The notes under the pieces were generated by a model, which worked only from the letters and a program-made list of their open reading frames with translations, was not told the origin of the DNA and did not search any database. Positions 8,370 to 17,103 of a stretch of DNA of 37,374 bases are shown in pieces (within the stretch, counting starts at the first letter, position 1; the number at the start of each line of letters is the position of its first letter). A program made the position numbers and the translations under genes. Origin of the DNA: Verrucomicrobiota bacterium. GTDB lineage: Bacteria > Verrucomicrobiota > Verrucomicrobiia > Opitutales > Opitutaceae. The stretch is taken from NCBI GenBank assembly GCA_025352985.1, contig JANXRL010000017.1, forward strand, positions 1-37,374. Direction: 5' to 3'.

Positions 8370-9089
8370 ATGAACATCCGAAAATGGCTCTTGAGCATGG
8401 TCCTGCCGCCGCCGATTCCGCTAAGGCACCGGGTCTATTCGATGTCCATCCCCCCGGATGCATCACGGTCCGAGCCGAGCGAGCGCCTGGTTGATCTTGC
8501 CTTGAAGGCGGCCGTGCGTGCGCGAAACTTGAAAATTGAGGGCGCCGAGGAGCGCAACATGGGCCGGATTAACAAGTGGCCGGGTGAACACTATCGCATG
8601 CTGGCGGCGCTGGTCGCCGAATTACAGGCCAAGACGATTGTCGAAATTGGCACTTATCAGGGCCGGGCTTCCTTCGCGATGCGTTCGCAACTGCCGCTCG
8701 ATGGCCGTCTCGTGAGTTTTGATGTCGTGCCTTGGACCAGTGTGCAGCCCGTGCTGCTCAAGCGGGAGGATTTCGCCGACGGCCGGATGCGACAGGAGAT
8801 AGCCGATCTGCGCGATTTCAATGTCATGAAACGCCATGCCGACCTTTTGCAGGCTGCGGACTTCATCCTGGTGGACGCCGCCAAGGACGGGGAGATGGAA
8901 CAACTCTTTATAAATAATTTCCGTAGACTAGGATTGCCCAAGGGACCCATCGTCATGTTCGACGACATCCACGAGTGGAAGATGCTTAAGATCTGGCACG
9001 AACTGCCCGAGGCCAAACTCGACATATCCAGCTTCGCCCATTGGGCCGGCTCCGGCCTGGTGGATTGGCCGCGTTCCGCCGTTTCCTGA
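8370..9089 (+). CDS. Class I SAM-dependent methyltransferase-like protein
   Basis: 239 aa from ATG 8370. The central VEIGTYQGRASFAM (about residues 92-105) fits motif I of the Methyltransf_24 group (cephalosporin hydroxylase/O-methyltransferase-like). FILVDAAKDGEMEQLFINN and GPIVMFDDIHEWKM match the later strands, including the DD pair seen in that family. The N-terminal 60 residues are poorly conserved and basic. Substrate unknown. It ends at the bidirectional terminator before rpmB, 40 bp after fabF, but nothing ties it to lipid synthesis. Confidence 0.7.
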   Translation: MNIRKWLLSMVLPPPIPLRHRVYSMSIPPDASRSEPSERLVDLALKAAVRARNLKIEGAEERNMGRINKWPGEHYRMLAALVAELQAKTIVEIGTYQGRASFAMRSQLPLDGRLVSFDVVPWTSVQPVLLKREDFADGRMRQEIADLRDFNVMKRHADLLQAADFILVDAAKDGEMEQLFINNFRRLGLPKGPIVMFDDIHEWKMLKIWHELPEAKLDISSFAHWAGSGLVDWPRSAVS

Positions 9090-9117
9090 ACGAATCGCGC
9101 ATTTCGCCCTAAAAATA

Positions 9118-9149
9118 AAAAACCGCGACCTGTAAAGGTCGCGGTTTTT
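9118..9149. terminator. Bidirectional terminator between the methyltransferase and rpmB
   Basis: Perfect stem AAAAACCGCGACCT (9118-9131), loop GTAA (9132-9135), AGGTCGCGGTTTTT (9136-9149). The A-run on one side and T-run on the other make it work on both strands. It lies between two convergent genes, the expected place. Confidence 0.93.
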
Positions 9150-9169
9150 GCTTAAAAAAGCGGATAGGT

Positions 9170-9400
9170 TTATACTTTCTCCACGAGGCCGGCTTTGATG
9201 GCCTTGACCGAGACGAGGACGCGCTTCGTGCCGCCGTTGGCGGTGCGGATGCGGATCTTCTGCAGGTTCGGGCGGAACTTGCGCTTGGTGATCGTCGTGA
9301 TGTGCGTGCCGATGCCGCCGCTCTTCTTCGACTGACCTTTACGGTGAATGATGGAGCCCTTGACGGGGCGTTTGCCGGTGATTGCGCAGATTCTGGCCAT
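9170..9400 (-). CDS. rpmB: 50S ribosomal protein L28
   Basis: 76 aa, basic, normal length for L28. Begins MARICAITGKRPVKG, the family hallmark (tGkrp), followed by NxxHxKxxxK-like IIHRKGQSKK and the KFRPNLQKIRI strand. Component of the large ribosomal subunit. The zinc-type CxxC pair of some L28 proteins is absent; only one Cys (C5) is present. It lies 70 bp downstream of the MidA-like gene on the same strand. Confidence 0.97.
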   Translation of the reverse strand: MARICAITGKRPVKGSIIHRKGQSKKSGGIGTHITTITKRKFRPNLQKIRIRTANGGTKRVLVSVKAIKAGLVEKV

Positions 9401-9470
9401 GGTTGGAAGTTGGTTAAAGGGTCAGAGGTAAAAGTCGGCTCACTCGCGAGGCAAGGGCAAATTTGGAGTT

Positions 9471-10451
9471 TTAACGACAGGCGTGCAGCACCTGGAATTT
9501 TTGCCCGAGATGCGAGGGGTGAAGCAGTTGCAAGAGGGCCAGCTTGCGCTGGCTTAGCCGGCTGGCCTCGGCCGCCATCGCTTTGGCCAGAAAGTCGCCG
9601 GCGTGACGGATGAAGAAAGCCTCCTGCGACTCGACGTGCGCGTTTGCGAAACCGCCGTCCGTGAGGGCGGCCTGAAGCCAGTCCCAGCACACATGGCCCG
9701 TAAGATCCTGTTCGCCGGGTCTGGCCAGCAGGTCGTTCGACTGCGTGTGCTTGAAATACGCCCGCGCCGTGCCGATGGGGGTCTCGGAGGCGAGTTCGGC
9801 GTAGGCTTTGCCATAGTCGAAGGCGACAAACAGCCCGGTCCACGGTTGCGCGGCGATGGTCGCCGCCAGGGTGGCCGCCGCCCGTGGCGCATCGAAAACG
9901 TAGCCTTCGGGGGCGGCGGCGGGCAGCCAATCCTCGGCCGCAGCGGCCAGCTCCACCTCGCGCAAACCGCCATCACCCCACTCGACGCCGAGTTCGCGCC
10001 AGCCATTGCCGCGTCGCACGAAACGGCGCAGCGGTTGCGCGTCGAAAAGCTCATTGGAGAACACCACGCACCGCCCGGTGTTCTCGACGGGTTCGCCGAC
10101 CCGCACGGTCCTGGCGGATGCGAAAGGATGAATCACTCCGGCCAGCACGCCACCGCCCGGTTCGGCGCCGATTTCCACAAACGCATGTTGGGAGGCCGCT
10201 TCTTCGCCGCCCAGAAGCGTGACGCACGCGGCCGTCACCATTTCGCCGAAGACCGCGCCCGAGCTGCTCGCCGTGTAGAAATCGGTATTCGCGGCATAGC
10301 CCACGCGGGCGGTGTCGCGCCGGTAGTAGCCCAGCTCCGGATGATAGAGGGCGAGTTCCATGAAGCGGAGGAACGGCATCCGGCGTTCCGCGCCGCTGGC
10401 GTCGAGGAAGGCTTGGGCGAACGCGGGTGAAAGTGTGTGTGACGATCCCAT
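9471..10451 (-). CDS. MidA/NDUFAF7-like class I methyltransferase (DUF185)
   Basis: 326 aa. Features of the DUF185 family: FMELALYHPELGYYRR near residues 30-45, TASSSGAVFGEMV near 60-72, a glycine-rich EIGAEPGGG SAM-binding motif near 92-100, VFSNELFDAQPLRRF near 127-141 and FDYGKAYAEL near 210-219. The eukaryotic relative NDUFAF7 methylates an arginine of complex I subunit NDUFS2; the bacterial substrate is not established. Divergent from the ctpA-type protease, 34 bp between start codons. Confidence 0.85.
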   Translation of the reverse strand: MGSSHTLSPAFAQAFLDASGAERRMPFLRFMELALYHPELGYYRRDTARVGYAANTDFYTASSSGAVFGEMVTAACVTLLGGEEAASQHAFVEIGAEPGGGVLAGVIHPFASARTVRVGEPVENTGRCVVFSNELFDAQPLRRFVRRGNGWRELGVEWGDGGLREVELAAAAEDWLPAAAPEGYVFDAPRAAATLAATIAAQPWTGLFVAFDYGKAYAELASETPIGTARAYFKHTQSNDLLARPGEQDLTGHVCWDWLQAALTDGGFANAHVESQEAFFIRHAGDFLAKAMAAEASRLSQRKLALLQLLHPSHLGQKFQVLHACR

Positions 10452-10485
10452 TTACAAAACCGATCAGTTGGCCACAGTGCCGGAC

Positions 10486-11772
10486 ATGCTCAAACGCATT
10501 CTCATGATCGCCGCCGGGGTTTTTCTCGGCGTGGTGCTGTCCCTTGGCGCCGTGCGGATGGCGGCGGCGTGGGGATTCTGGCCGAATCGAGACCTTGAGA
10601 AATCGTCCGGCTATGTCCGCGAGGTGCTGAAGCTGGTCAACGAAAACTACGTTAAGGCTGAGGATGCGGAATATTCCCTCCTCACGCAGGCGGCCTTGCG
10701 CGGCATCCTGGGCACGCTCGATCCGCATTCGGAATACATGGACGCGAAGAGCTACAAGGCGCTTACCGAGGAGATCAGCAGCGAGTTCGGTGGCATCGGC
10801 GTGCAGGTCGAGATGCGCGATGGCAAGGTCGTGGTCATCGCCCCCATCGCCGGCACTCCCGGGGCGCGCGCCGGCATCCGACGCGGCGACCAGATACTCC
10901 GCATCGAGGACGAAAAACTGGAAAAACCTTCCCTCGACGGCGTGGTTTCCCACTTACGCGGCAAGCCTGGCACCAAGGTCACCCTCACGTTTTACCGCCC
11001 TCAAACGCTGAAGGAATTCACCGTCACGCTCGTGCGCGAGAAGATCAAGGTGGACAGCGTGCGCTCCGTCCACCTGATGCCGGGCGGCATCGGCTACGTG
11101 CAGCTCACCCAGTTTTCCGAGCGCACCGGCGAGGAGTTCATCAACGCGCTCAACAAGCTCAACGACGAGGGCATGCGCGCCCTCGTTATCGACCTGCGCG
11201 ACAATCCCGGCGGTCTGCTCGACGCCGCCGTCGAGGTTGCCGAACCGTTCTTCAAGAAGGGCGAGCTCATCGTCTATACCCAGGGCCGCCGTCCCGAGGA
11301 TCGTGACGAATACCGCGCCCAGGCGCCGGAGGATCCCATCACGATACCCGTCGCGGTGCTCATCAACTCCGGCACGGCCAGCGCGGCCGAGATCGTCTCC
11401 GGCGCGCTCAAGGACACGCACCGCGCCGTCATCGTCGGCGAGCGTTCCTTTGGCAAGGGCTCCGTCCAGACCATCATCGACCTGCACAACGGCGATGGTA
11501 TGCGTCTCACCACCGCGCGCTACTACACGCCCAGCGGCGTGACCATTCACGAACATGGTGTGTCGCCCGACGTCGAAGTCGTGATGACGGAGGCGGAAGA
11601 TCAAAACGTCCGCCTGCAACATTCGCGTGACGACGTGGCCGATGCCGCCGCCTTTAAAGAGGAGTTCGATGTCGAGGCTGTGCCCGATCGCCAGCTCGAC
11701 GCCGCGCAGGCCGTGCTCAAGGCCGCGCTCCTGCTGGAAAATACCAGTCCGTCTCCGCCCGCCGGCAAGTAG
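10486..11772 (+). CDS. C-terminal processing protease (S41 family) with PDZ domain
   Basis: 428 aa from ATG 10486, giving an N-terminal signal-anchor (MLKRILMIAAGVFLGVVLSLG); the longer upstream reading overlaps the MidA gene and is rejected. Periplasmic serine protease cleaving hydrophobic C-termini. Order: signal anchor, helical N-domain, PDZ (about 95-180, GGIGVQVEM...GIRRGDQILRI), then the S41 core with S299 in NSGTASAAE and K324 in FGKGSVQT, the Ser/Lys dyad with canonical spacing of 25. VIDLRDNPGG precedes it. It lies 15 bp upstream of tsaD, suggesting co-transcription. Confidence 0.94.
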   Translation: MLKRILMIAAGVFLGVVLSLGAVRMAAAWGFWPNRDLEKSSGYVREVLKLVNENYVKAEDAEYSLLTQAALRGILGTLDPHSEYMDAKSYKALTEEISSEFGGIGVQVEMRDGKVVVIAPIAGTPGARAGIRRGDQILRIEDEKLEKPSLDGVVSHLRGKPGTKVTLTFYRPQTLKEFTVTLVREKIKVDSVRSVHLMPGGIGYVQLTQFSERTGEEFINALNKLNDEGMRALVIDLRDNPGGLLDAAVEVAEPFFKKGELIVYTQGRRPEDRDEYRAQAPEDPITIPVAVLINSGTASAAEIVSGALKDTHRAVIVGERSFGKGSVQTIIDLHNGDGMRLTTARYYTPSGVTIHEHGVSPDVEVVMTEAEDQNVRLQHSRDDVADAAAFKEEFDVEAVPDRQLDAAQAVLKAALLLENTSPSPPAGK

Positions 11773-11787
11773 TTAAATGTGATCGGC

Positions 11788-12813
11788 ATGATCTTCGCCA
11801 TCGAAAGCTCCTGTGACGAAACCGCGCTCGCGGTGTTCGATCCTGCGCGCGGATTGCAGGGCGAGTGGATTCACAGCCAGATCGCGCTGCACGGCCGCTA
11901 TGGCGGCGTAGTGCCCGACCTCGCCACCCGTGAGCACCTGCGTAACCTAACTCCTCTCCTGCAATGCGCCCGGGCGGAAACTGATTTTAAAAAACTCACC
12001 CGCGTGGTCGTCACGCACGGGCCGGGGCTGGCAGGCTGTCTGGCCATCGGCGTGGCCGCCGCCAAGGCGCTCGCCTTGGCGTTGCGCGTGCCGCTCGTCG
12101 GTGTGAACCACCTGCGCGGCCATGCGTTTTCGCCGTTCATCGCGGTTCATGCGGAGGCTCCGGCCGGGTTCGACTCCCGTTTTGAGGCGTTGCTCCCGCA
12201 TCTCGGGCTCGTTGTCTCGGGGGGAAACACCCTGCTGTTTACGATGGATCGTGCGCGGCGTATCACGGTCATCGCGTCCACAAAAGACGACGCTGCGGGC
12301 GAGGCGCTCGACAAGGGCGCCAAGCTGCTCGCGCTCGGCTACCCGGGTGGCCCAATCGTCGAAAAACTCGCCGCCGCTGGCCGTGCCGATGCCTATGACT
12401 TTCCGCGCGGCAACGGTCCGCGCAGCGACCTCGACTTCAGCTTTTCGGGCCTTAAGACGAGCCTGCGCTACCAACTAGAAAAAATGACGCCGACCGAGAT
12501 CGAGGTGCGCACTCCCGATCTCTGCGCGAGCTATCAGCAGGCCGTGATCGACGCGCTCGTGCGCAAGACGACCTTCGCCTTGCAGCGTGACTCGTTCCGC
12601 AGCCTCGGCCTTTCCGGTGGCGTGGCCAACAACCGCACCCTCCGCGCGGCCCTCGCCGCAGTGGCGGCGGGGCGGGGGATTGCCCTGCTCGCCGCCGAAC
12701 CGAAGCACACCGGCGACAACGCTGGCATGATTGCGTTTGCCGCGTGGGCGGATCCGTCGGTGCAGGCGGTCGCGCTTCCAGCGCTGGGCATCGAGCCGAG
12801 CCTGGCCTTGTAA
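11788..12813 (+). CDS. tsaD: tRNA N6-adenosine threonylcarbamoyltransferase
   Basis: 341 aa from ATG 11788 (a GTG at 11779 is possible). Transfers the threonylcarbamoyl group to A37 of ANN-decoding tRNAs, with TsaB/TsaE. ASKHA-type fold: IESSCDETALAV at the N-terminus, metal-binding H108/H112 in NHLRGH, VSGGNT near 149, GGPIVEKLA near 190 and LSGGVANNRTLR near 270. The ending GDNAGMIAFAA is typical. tsaB/tsaE are not in the window. Between the S41 protease (15 bp) and glcD (29 bp). Confidence 0.97.
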   Translation: MIFAIESSCDETALAVFDPARGLQGEWIHSQIALHGRYGGVVPDLATREHLRNLTPLLQCARAETDFKKLTRVVVTHGPGLAGCLAIGVAAAKALALALRVPLVGVNHLRGHAFSPFIAVHAEAPAGFDSRFEALLPHLGLVVSGGNTLLFTMDRARRITVIASTKDDAAGEALDKGAKLLALGYPGGPIVEKLAAAGRADAYDFPRGNGPRSDLDFSFSGLKTSLRYQLEKMTPTEIEVRTPDLCASYQQAVIDALVRKTTFALQRDSFRSLGLSGGVANNRTLRAALAAVAAGRGIALLAAEPKHTGDNAGMIAFAAWADPSVQAVALPALGIEPSLAL

Positions 12814-12842
12814 TTTGCCGCCGCCGGTTGAACCCTTGCGCC

Positions 12843-14276
12843 ATGCCGAATTTCAGCTCCGCGACCGCTGTGCTCAAACGCCGCCTCGGTGCGTGCGTCT
12901 CGACCGATCACGACGCGCTGTTCGCCGCTTCGTTTGACGGGAGCAAACTCTCCTTTTTGCCCGACGCGGTCGTGCGTCCGCGCACCCGCGCCCACATCAC
13001 GGCCGTGCTGACGCTCGCCAACAAGCACCGCGTGCCCGTCACCACGCGCGGCGCCGGCTCGTCGCTCACCGGCTCCGGTTCGCCGGTCAAAGGCGGCTGG
13101 GTGCTCGACCTGTCGAAGTGGAACAAGATCACGGTCGATGCCGACGTCGGCATGGCGCAGGTGCAGGCTGGCGCGGTGGTGGGCGATGTTCACCAGGCGG
13201 TCGAGGCGCTCGGTTGGTTTTACCCGCCCGATCCGGCGTCCAAACAATACTCCACTATCGGCGGCAACATCGCCTGCAACGCCGGCGGCATGCACGGCGG
13301 CAAATACGGCGTGACGCGCGACTTCGTCCTCGCACTAAAAGGTTTCCTGCCGACGGGCGAATACGTGGAGTGGGGCGCTTCCACAAAAAAATTCTCCGCC
13401 GGCTTCAACCTGCGCGACCTATGGATCGGTAGCGAGGGCATGCTCGGCGTCATCACCGAGGCGACGTTGAAACTCATTCCGTTGCCCGCCGCCCGCTGGA
13501 CGCTTCTCACCGCGTTCGAGGACGAGCTGGCGGCGTTCAAGGCGGTGCGCGCGCTCTTCGCGCAGCGCGTTCAGCCGGCGATCTGCGAATTTCTTGATCG
13601 CTACAGTGTGCAATGCGCAGAGAAGAAGAGCGGGAAAATCGTCTTCGCCGGACAGGCTGGCCGTCCCGTTGTGTTGTTGGAATTCGCCGGCACGCCGAGT
13701 GAAGTCGCCGATCAGAAAGCCGTCGTGCTGGCGTGGGCTAAGGCGAGCACGCTTGCGTTCCGCGAGGCCCGCGACCGCGCCGAGTCGGAGCAGTTGTGGG
13801 AAGTCCGCCGCAAGTGCTCGGGCGCGATGTTCGCGCTGGGCGACTCGAAGCTTAACGAGGACATCGTCGTGCCGATGCGCAACTACGAGAAGTTCGCCGT
13901 GTTTTTGGACAAGCTGCGCAAGTCATCGCGGCTCCCCATCCCGACGTTCGGCCATCTCGGTGACGGGAATTTGCACGTGAACATCATGTATCACCGCGAG
14001 AACCGCGCCGAATACCTGCGCGCCGAGAAGGCTGTGGGCACGCTCATGGCGGGCGTGGTGAAGCTGGGCGGGGCTATTTCCGGAGAGCACGGGATCGGGC
14101 TGGCGAAGACGCCTTTTCTCCGGCTCCAGCATTCCCCTGCTCAGATCAAGGCGATGAAGGCCGTGAAACTCGCGCTTGATCCCAACGGCATCCTCAACCC
14201 GGGGAAAATGTTCACGCTCTTCAAAGTATGGGAGCACCCGCGCCTGAAGATCGCGCTGCCTTGGGACCACAAGTAG
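12843..14276 (+). CDS. FAD-linked oxidase, glycolate oxidase GlcD type
   Basis: 477 aa from ATG 12843. N-terminal PCMH FAD-binding domain (about 40-215) with TTRGAGSSLTGS, which binds the FAD pyrophosphate, and GGNIACNAGGMHGGKYG. C-terminal FAD-oxidase domain with HLGDGNLHVNI and SGEHGIGLAK, the histidines that bind substrate carboxylate/metal. Oxidises a 2-hydroxy acid such as glycolate or D-lactate. The partner subunits GlcE/GlcF are not adjacent, so D-lactate dehydrogenase-like activity is equally possible. Third in a tight plus-strand run after tsaD. Confidence 0.87.
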   Translation: MPNFSSATAVLKRRLGACVSTDHDALFAASFDGSKLSFLPDAVVRPRTRAHITAVLTLANKHRVPVTTRGAGSSLTGSGSPVKGGWVLDLSKWNKITVDADVGMAQVQAGAVVGDVHQAVEALGWFYPPDPASKQYSTIGGNIACNAGGMHGGKYGVTRDFVLALKGFLPTGEYVEWGASTKKFSAGFNLRDLWIGSEGMLGVITEATLKLIPLPAARWTLLTAFEDELAAFKAVRALFAQRVQPAICEFLDRYSVQCAEKKSGKIVFAGQAGRPVVLLEFAGTPSEVADQKAVVLAWAKASTLAFREARDRAESEQLWEVRRKCSGAMFALGDSKLNEDIVVPMRNYEKFAVFLDKLRKSSRLPIPTFGHLGDGNLHVNIMYHRENRAEYLRAEKAVGTLMAGVVKLGGAISGEHGIGLAKTPFLRLQHSPAQIKAMKAVKLALDPNGILNPGKMFTLFKVWEHPRLKIALPWDHK

Positions 14277-14306
14277 GTTGGACGTTGTTTTGCGTCTTCC
14301 CTCAAG

Positions 14307-14380
14307 TGGCTGCCCGACATGGATTCGAACCATGACTAGGTGAGTCAAAGTCACCTGTGCTGCCATTACACCATCAGGCA
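14307..14380 (-). tRNA. tRNA-Gln (anticodon TTG)
   Basis: Cloverleaf on the minus strand. Acceptor TGCCTGA pairs with TCGGGCA (one T-G pair), D-arm GGTGTAATGGCAGC, anticodon stem GGTGA/TCACC with loop CTTTGAC (anticodon TTG), T-loop GGTTCGAATCC, discriminator G and encoded CCA (14307-14309). The U1-A72 acceptor start and G73 are features of bacterial tRNA-Gln. Lies between convergent glcD and hflX. Confidence 0.95.
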
Positions 14381-14481
14381 AAAGGAAGATGCAATGTGCC
14401 CCGCCTTCCCTCTGCGTCAAGGCCCGAGATGACGGAGGCGCATTTGGGATGCGTAGCGTCCAGGCGGACGTATGGCCAACC

Positions 14482-14507
14482 GGCGCGCCCAGCGGTCGCG
14501 CCCTACC
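14482..14507 (-). repeat. REP-like GTAGGG hairpin
   Basis: On the minus strand this reads GTAGGGCGCG then ACCGCTGGG then CGCGCC: a GTAG head followed by a GGCGCG/CGCGCC stem. It lies in the 142-bp gap between tRNA-Gln and hflX, which is otherwise featureless. The head resembles the REP pair at 23902-23981 but the stem differs. A single copy is seen here, so assignment as a repeat is inference. Confidence 0.45.
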
Positions 14508-14522
14508 TCCAAAGACACGGCA

Positions 14523-15833
14523 TCAGGCTTTTTTCGCGTTCGCCGCGACCACGTAGGCGGCGAAGGGCGCCGACTGGGCCGGCGGGATGCGCACGTGGAG
14601 GTGGACGCCGTCGTCGGTCGTTTCTTCGCTTTGGACGTGCCCGATGGCGTGCAGCCGAGCTATGAGGTCGTGGCGGCTGTGGGGAATAAAAACTTCCGTC
14701 GAACCAAACTCGTCGGCGATCAGCTCGATGCAGTGGTCAACGAGGCTGTCGAGGTTCTGGCCCGAGTGCGCGCTGATGAGCAGGCCGTCGGGGGCGAGCA
14801 GACGGGCGCGGTGGATGTGGGCCTCGGTCGCGGCGTCCACTTTGTTGAAGACGGTGAGGATGCGTTTATCGGTCGCGCCGAGTTCCTTGAGCACGCCGAG
14901 GGTCGTCGCGTGATGGGCGGCGAGGTTGGGCGTGGTGATGTCGAGAACGTGGATGAGGAAGTCGGCGACGAGCGCCTCTTCGAGCGTGGCCTTGAACGCT
15001 TCGACGAGGCCGTGCGGAAGGCGGCGGATAAAGCCTACGGTGTCGGTGACGAGGAGCTTCTGGTTGCCGCGCAACTGGAGTTGGCGCGTGGTCGGGTCGA
15101 GCGTGGCGAAGAGCTTGTCCTCGGCGAGGACATGCGCGCCGGTGAGGGCGTTGAGGAGAGAGGATTTGCCGGCGTTAGTATAGCCGACGATGGCGGCCGT
15201 GGGAATGGGCACGCGCTGGCGTTTGTGACGCTGGACGCCGCGTTGTTTGCGGACGTCGAGCAGCTCGCGTTTGAGGCGGGTGATGCGGTCGTTGACGAGA
15301 CGGCGGTCTTGTTCGAGCTGGGTTTCGCCTTCGCCGCCCATGCCGGCGCCGCCACCGCCGCCACGTTGACGGGACAAGTGGGTCCAGGCGCGGGTGAGGC
15401 GGGGCAACGAATACTGCATGCGTGCGAGGGCGACTTGGAGGACGGCTTCGCGGGTGCTGGCGCGGTCGGCGAAGATGTCGAGGATGACTTCCTCGCGGTC
15501 GATGACGGCGAGCTCGGAGGCTTTTTCCCAGTTGCGCTGCTGGGCGGGGGAGAGGCTGTCGTCGAAGACGATGAGGTCGGCGTTGAGGGCCTTGGCCTCG
15601 GCGATGATTTCCTCGGTCTTGCCGCTGCCGAGGAGGGTGGCGGGCGTGGGGGCGCGGAGTTTGACGAGGATCTTGCCGACGACGGCGATGCGGAGATTTT
15701 CCACGAGCTCGACGAGTTCGGTGAGGAGTTCGTCGCCTTCACCGTCGGCCATGTCGTGGGTCTGAACGCCCACGAGGAAGGCGCGTTCGCAGCGTTTGGA
15801 GTCGGAGGGCGTGTTGTCGAGAAAGTCGGCCAT
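14523..15833 (-). CDS. hflX: Ribosome-associated GTPase HflX
   Basis: 436 aa from ATG 15831-15833 (MADFLDN); an upstream in-frame start exists. HflX splits or rescues stalled and heat-damaged ribosomes. N-terminal HflX domain (about 15-175) includes LLGSGKTEEI and FDDSLSPAQQRNWE, followed by the glycine-rich linker RQRGGGGGAGMGGEGETQLE with the invariant GEGETQLE. GTPase motifs: G1 GYTNAGKSSLLN, G3 DTVGFIRRLPHGLV, G4 NKVD. The C-terminus ends in a basic AKKA. Divergent from dnaX across 103 bp. Confidence 0.96.
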   Translation of the reverse strand: MADFLDNTPSDSKRCERAFLVGVQTHDMADGEGDELLTELVELVENLRIAVVGKILVKLRAPTPATLLGSGKTEEIIAEAKALNADLIVFDDSLSPAQQRNWEKASELAVIDREEVILDIFADRASTREAVLQVALARMQYSLPRLTRAWTHLSRQRGGGGGAGMGGEGETQLEQDRRLVNDRITRLKRELLDVRKQRGVQRHKRQRVPIPTAAIVGYTNAGKSSLLNALTGAHVLAEDKLFATLDPTTRQLQLRGNQKLLVTDTVGFIRRLPHGLVEAFKATLEEALVADFLIHVLDITTPNLAAHHATTLGVLKELGATDKRILTVFNKVDAATEAHIHRARLLAPDGLLISAHSGQNLDSLVDHCIELIADEFGSTEVFIPHSRHDLIARLHAIGHVQSEETTDDGVHLHVRIPPAQSAPFAAYVVAANAKKA

Positions 15834-15936
15834 TAAGGGGAGGTCCAAGGTGGGGCGGCGGGCAGGGAAGGTCAACCGTGCGGGCGCGATGAGTTTTCAG
15901 TTGCACCGGGCGCGATCCGCTTTGCACTAGCGCGCA

Positions 15937-17103
15937 GTGTCTTCGTCCTACCAAGTCATCGCACGCAAGTGGCGCCCGCAGACGTTTAACGACGTCGTCG
16001 GGCAGGACCATGTGATGCGCACGTTGAAAAACGCCATCGCGCGCAACCGCATCGCCCACGCCTACCTGTTCGTGGGGCCGCGCGGCACGGGCAAGACTTC
16101 GACGGCGCGCATCTTTGCCAAGGCGCTCAATTGCACCGGCGGGCCCAACGCCGACTTCGATCCGAAAGACCCCGCCGTGCAGTCCATCACCGAGGGCACG
16201 TCGATGGACGTGATCGAGATCGACGGCGCGTCTAACAACTCCGTGGATCAGATCCGCGACCTGCGTGACGACGTGCGCTACGCCCCAACGCAGGGGAAGT
16301 TCAAGATATACATCATCGACGAGGTTCACATGCTCTCCAACCAGGCGTTCAACGCGCTGTTGAAGACTCTCGAAGAGCCGCCCGAGCACGTGAAGTTTGT
16401 CTTTGCCACGACCGATGTGCAGAAGGTGCTGCCGACGATCCTTTCGCGCTGCCAGCGTTTCGACCTGAAGCCGATTCCGGACAACCTGATCGTGGGCCGC
16501 CTGAAGCAGATCGCCACCGACGAGAAGATACAGGTGACCGACGCCGCGCTCGCCTGCATCGCGCGCATGGCGGACGGCGGCATGCGCGACGCGCAGTCGA
16601 TTTTCGACCAGATGATTTCGTTCTGCGGCACGCAGATCGCCGAGCCGGACGTGCTGGATGTCTACGGTCTCGTCTCGGCCGAGAAAATCACGGCGCTGGC
16701 CGGAGCCGTCGCGGCGGGCGACCACAAGAAGATCATCTCAATCGTGGACGAGTGCGACGAAAGCGGACGCGACCTCGTGCGCCTGCTCACCGATTTGCAG
16801 GCGCTCGTGCGGCAGGCGCTGCTCGACGCCATCGCGAAGAATGGCCGCACGGATATTCTGGGCGGCGTCGCCCTCACGACGGAGCAGCTCACGCGCTTGC
16901 TCGACGGTCTGCGCGAGGGCGAGGGCGGCGTGAAGCTTGGGTTATCCGAGAAAATCAATTTCGAGGTGACGTTGCTTAAGGCGGTGGACGCGAGCCGTTC
17001 GCGGGCGATTGATTCGCTCATCAAGGAACTCGCCGCGCTGGCGGACGAATCCCCCGCCGTCGCGGCGTCTTCCGACGCGGGCGGCGAAAAAAAAAAGGGC
17101 TAA
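15937..17103 (+). CDS. dnaX: DNA polymerase III clamp-loader subunit, zero-frame (gamma-like) product
   Basis: 388 aa from a GTG start at 15937; no ATG precedes the conserved [14 protein letters not shown]. Motor ATPase of the clamp loader that opens and loads the beta clamp. AAA+ motifs: Walker [10 protein letters not shown] (about 48-56), Walker [11 protein letters not shown], sensor 1 [11 protein letters not shown], arginine-finger SRCQRF, sensor 2 [12 protein letters not shown]. Domain III (about 225-365) is present. The zinc-binding Cys cluster of E. coli DnaX is missing (see findings). The frame stops two codons after an A10 run; a -1 shift there continues for 155 more codons. As it stands the zero-frame product corresponds to gamma. 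Confidence 0.95.
   Translation: MSSSYQVIARKWRPQTFNDVVGQDHVMRTLKNAIARNRIAHAYLFVGPRGTGKTSTARIFAKALNCTGGPNADFDPKDPAVQSITEGTSMDVIEIDGASNNSVDQIRDLRDDVRYAPTQGKFKIYIIDEVHMLSNQAFNALLKTLEEPPEHVKFVFATTDVQKVLPTILSRCQRFDLKPIPDNLIVGRLKQIATDEKIQVTDAALACIARMADGGMRDAQSIFDQMISFCGTQIAEPDVLDVYGLVSAEKITALAGAVAAGDHKKIISIVDECDESGRDLVRLLTDLQALVRQALLDAIAKNGRTDILGGVALTTEQLTRLLDGLREGEGGVKLGLSEKINFEVTLLKAVDASRSRAIDSLIKELAALADESPAVAASSDAGGEKKKG
17087..17097 (+). promoter_or_regulatory. Slippery A10-G site in dnaX, predicted -1 frameshift
   Basis: Ten consecutive A (17087-17096) then G. In the zero frame the codons are GAA AAA AAA AAG GGC TAA, so the stop is the second codon after the slippery heptamer A-AAA-AAG. A -1 slip (ribosomal), or one extra A in the mRNA (polymerase slippage), continues into an open frame to 17564. 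dnaX is the classical gene for this: ribosomal in E. coli, transcriptional on an A-run in Thermus. A homopolymer sequencing error could give the same picture. Confidence 0.75.

Noticed and set aside
14472-15836. 454-aa Gly/Glu/Val-rich open frame on the plus strand
   Set aside because: Antisense shadow of hflX, whose GTPase motifs are complete on the minus strand.
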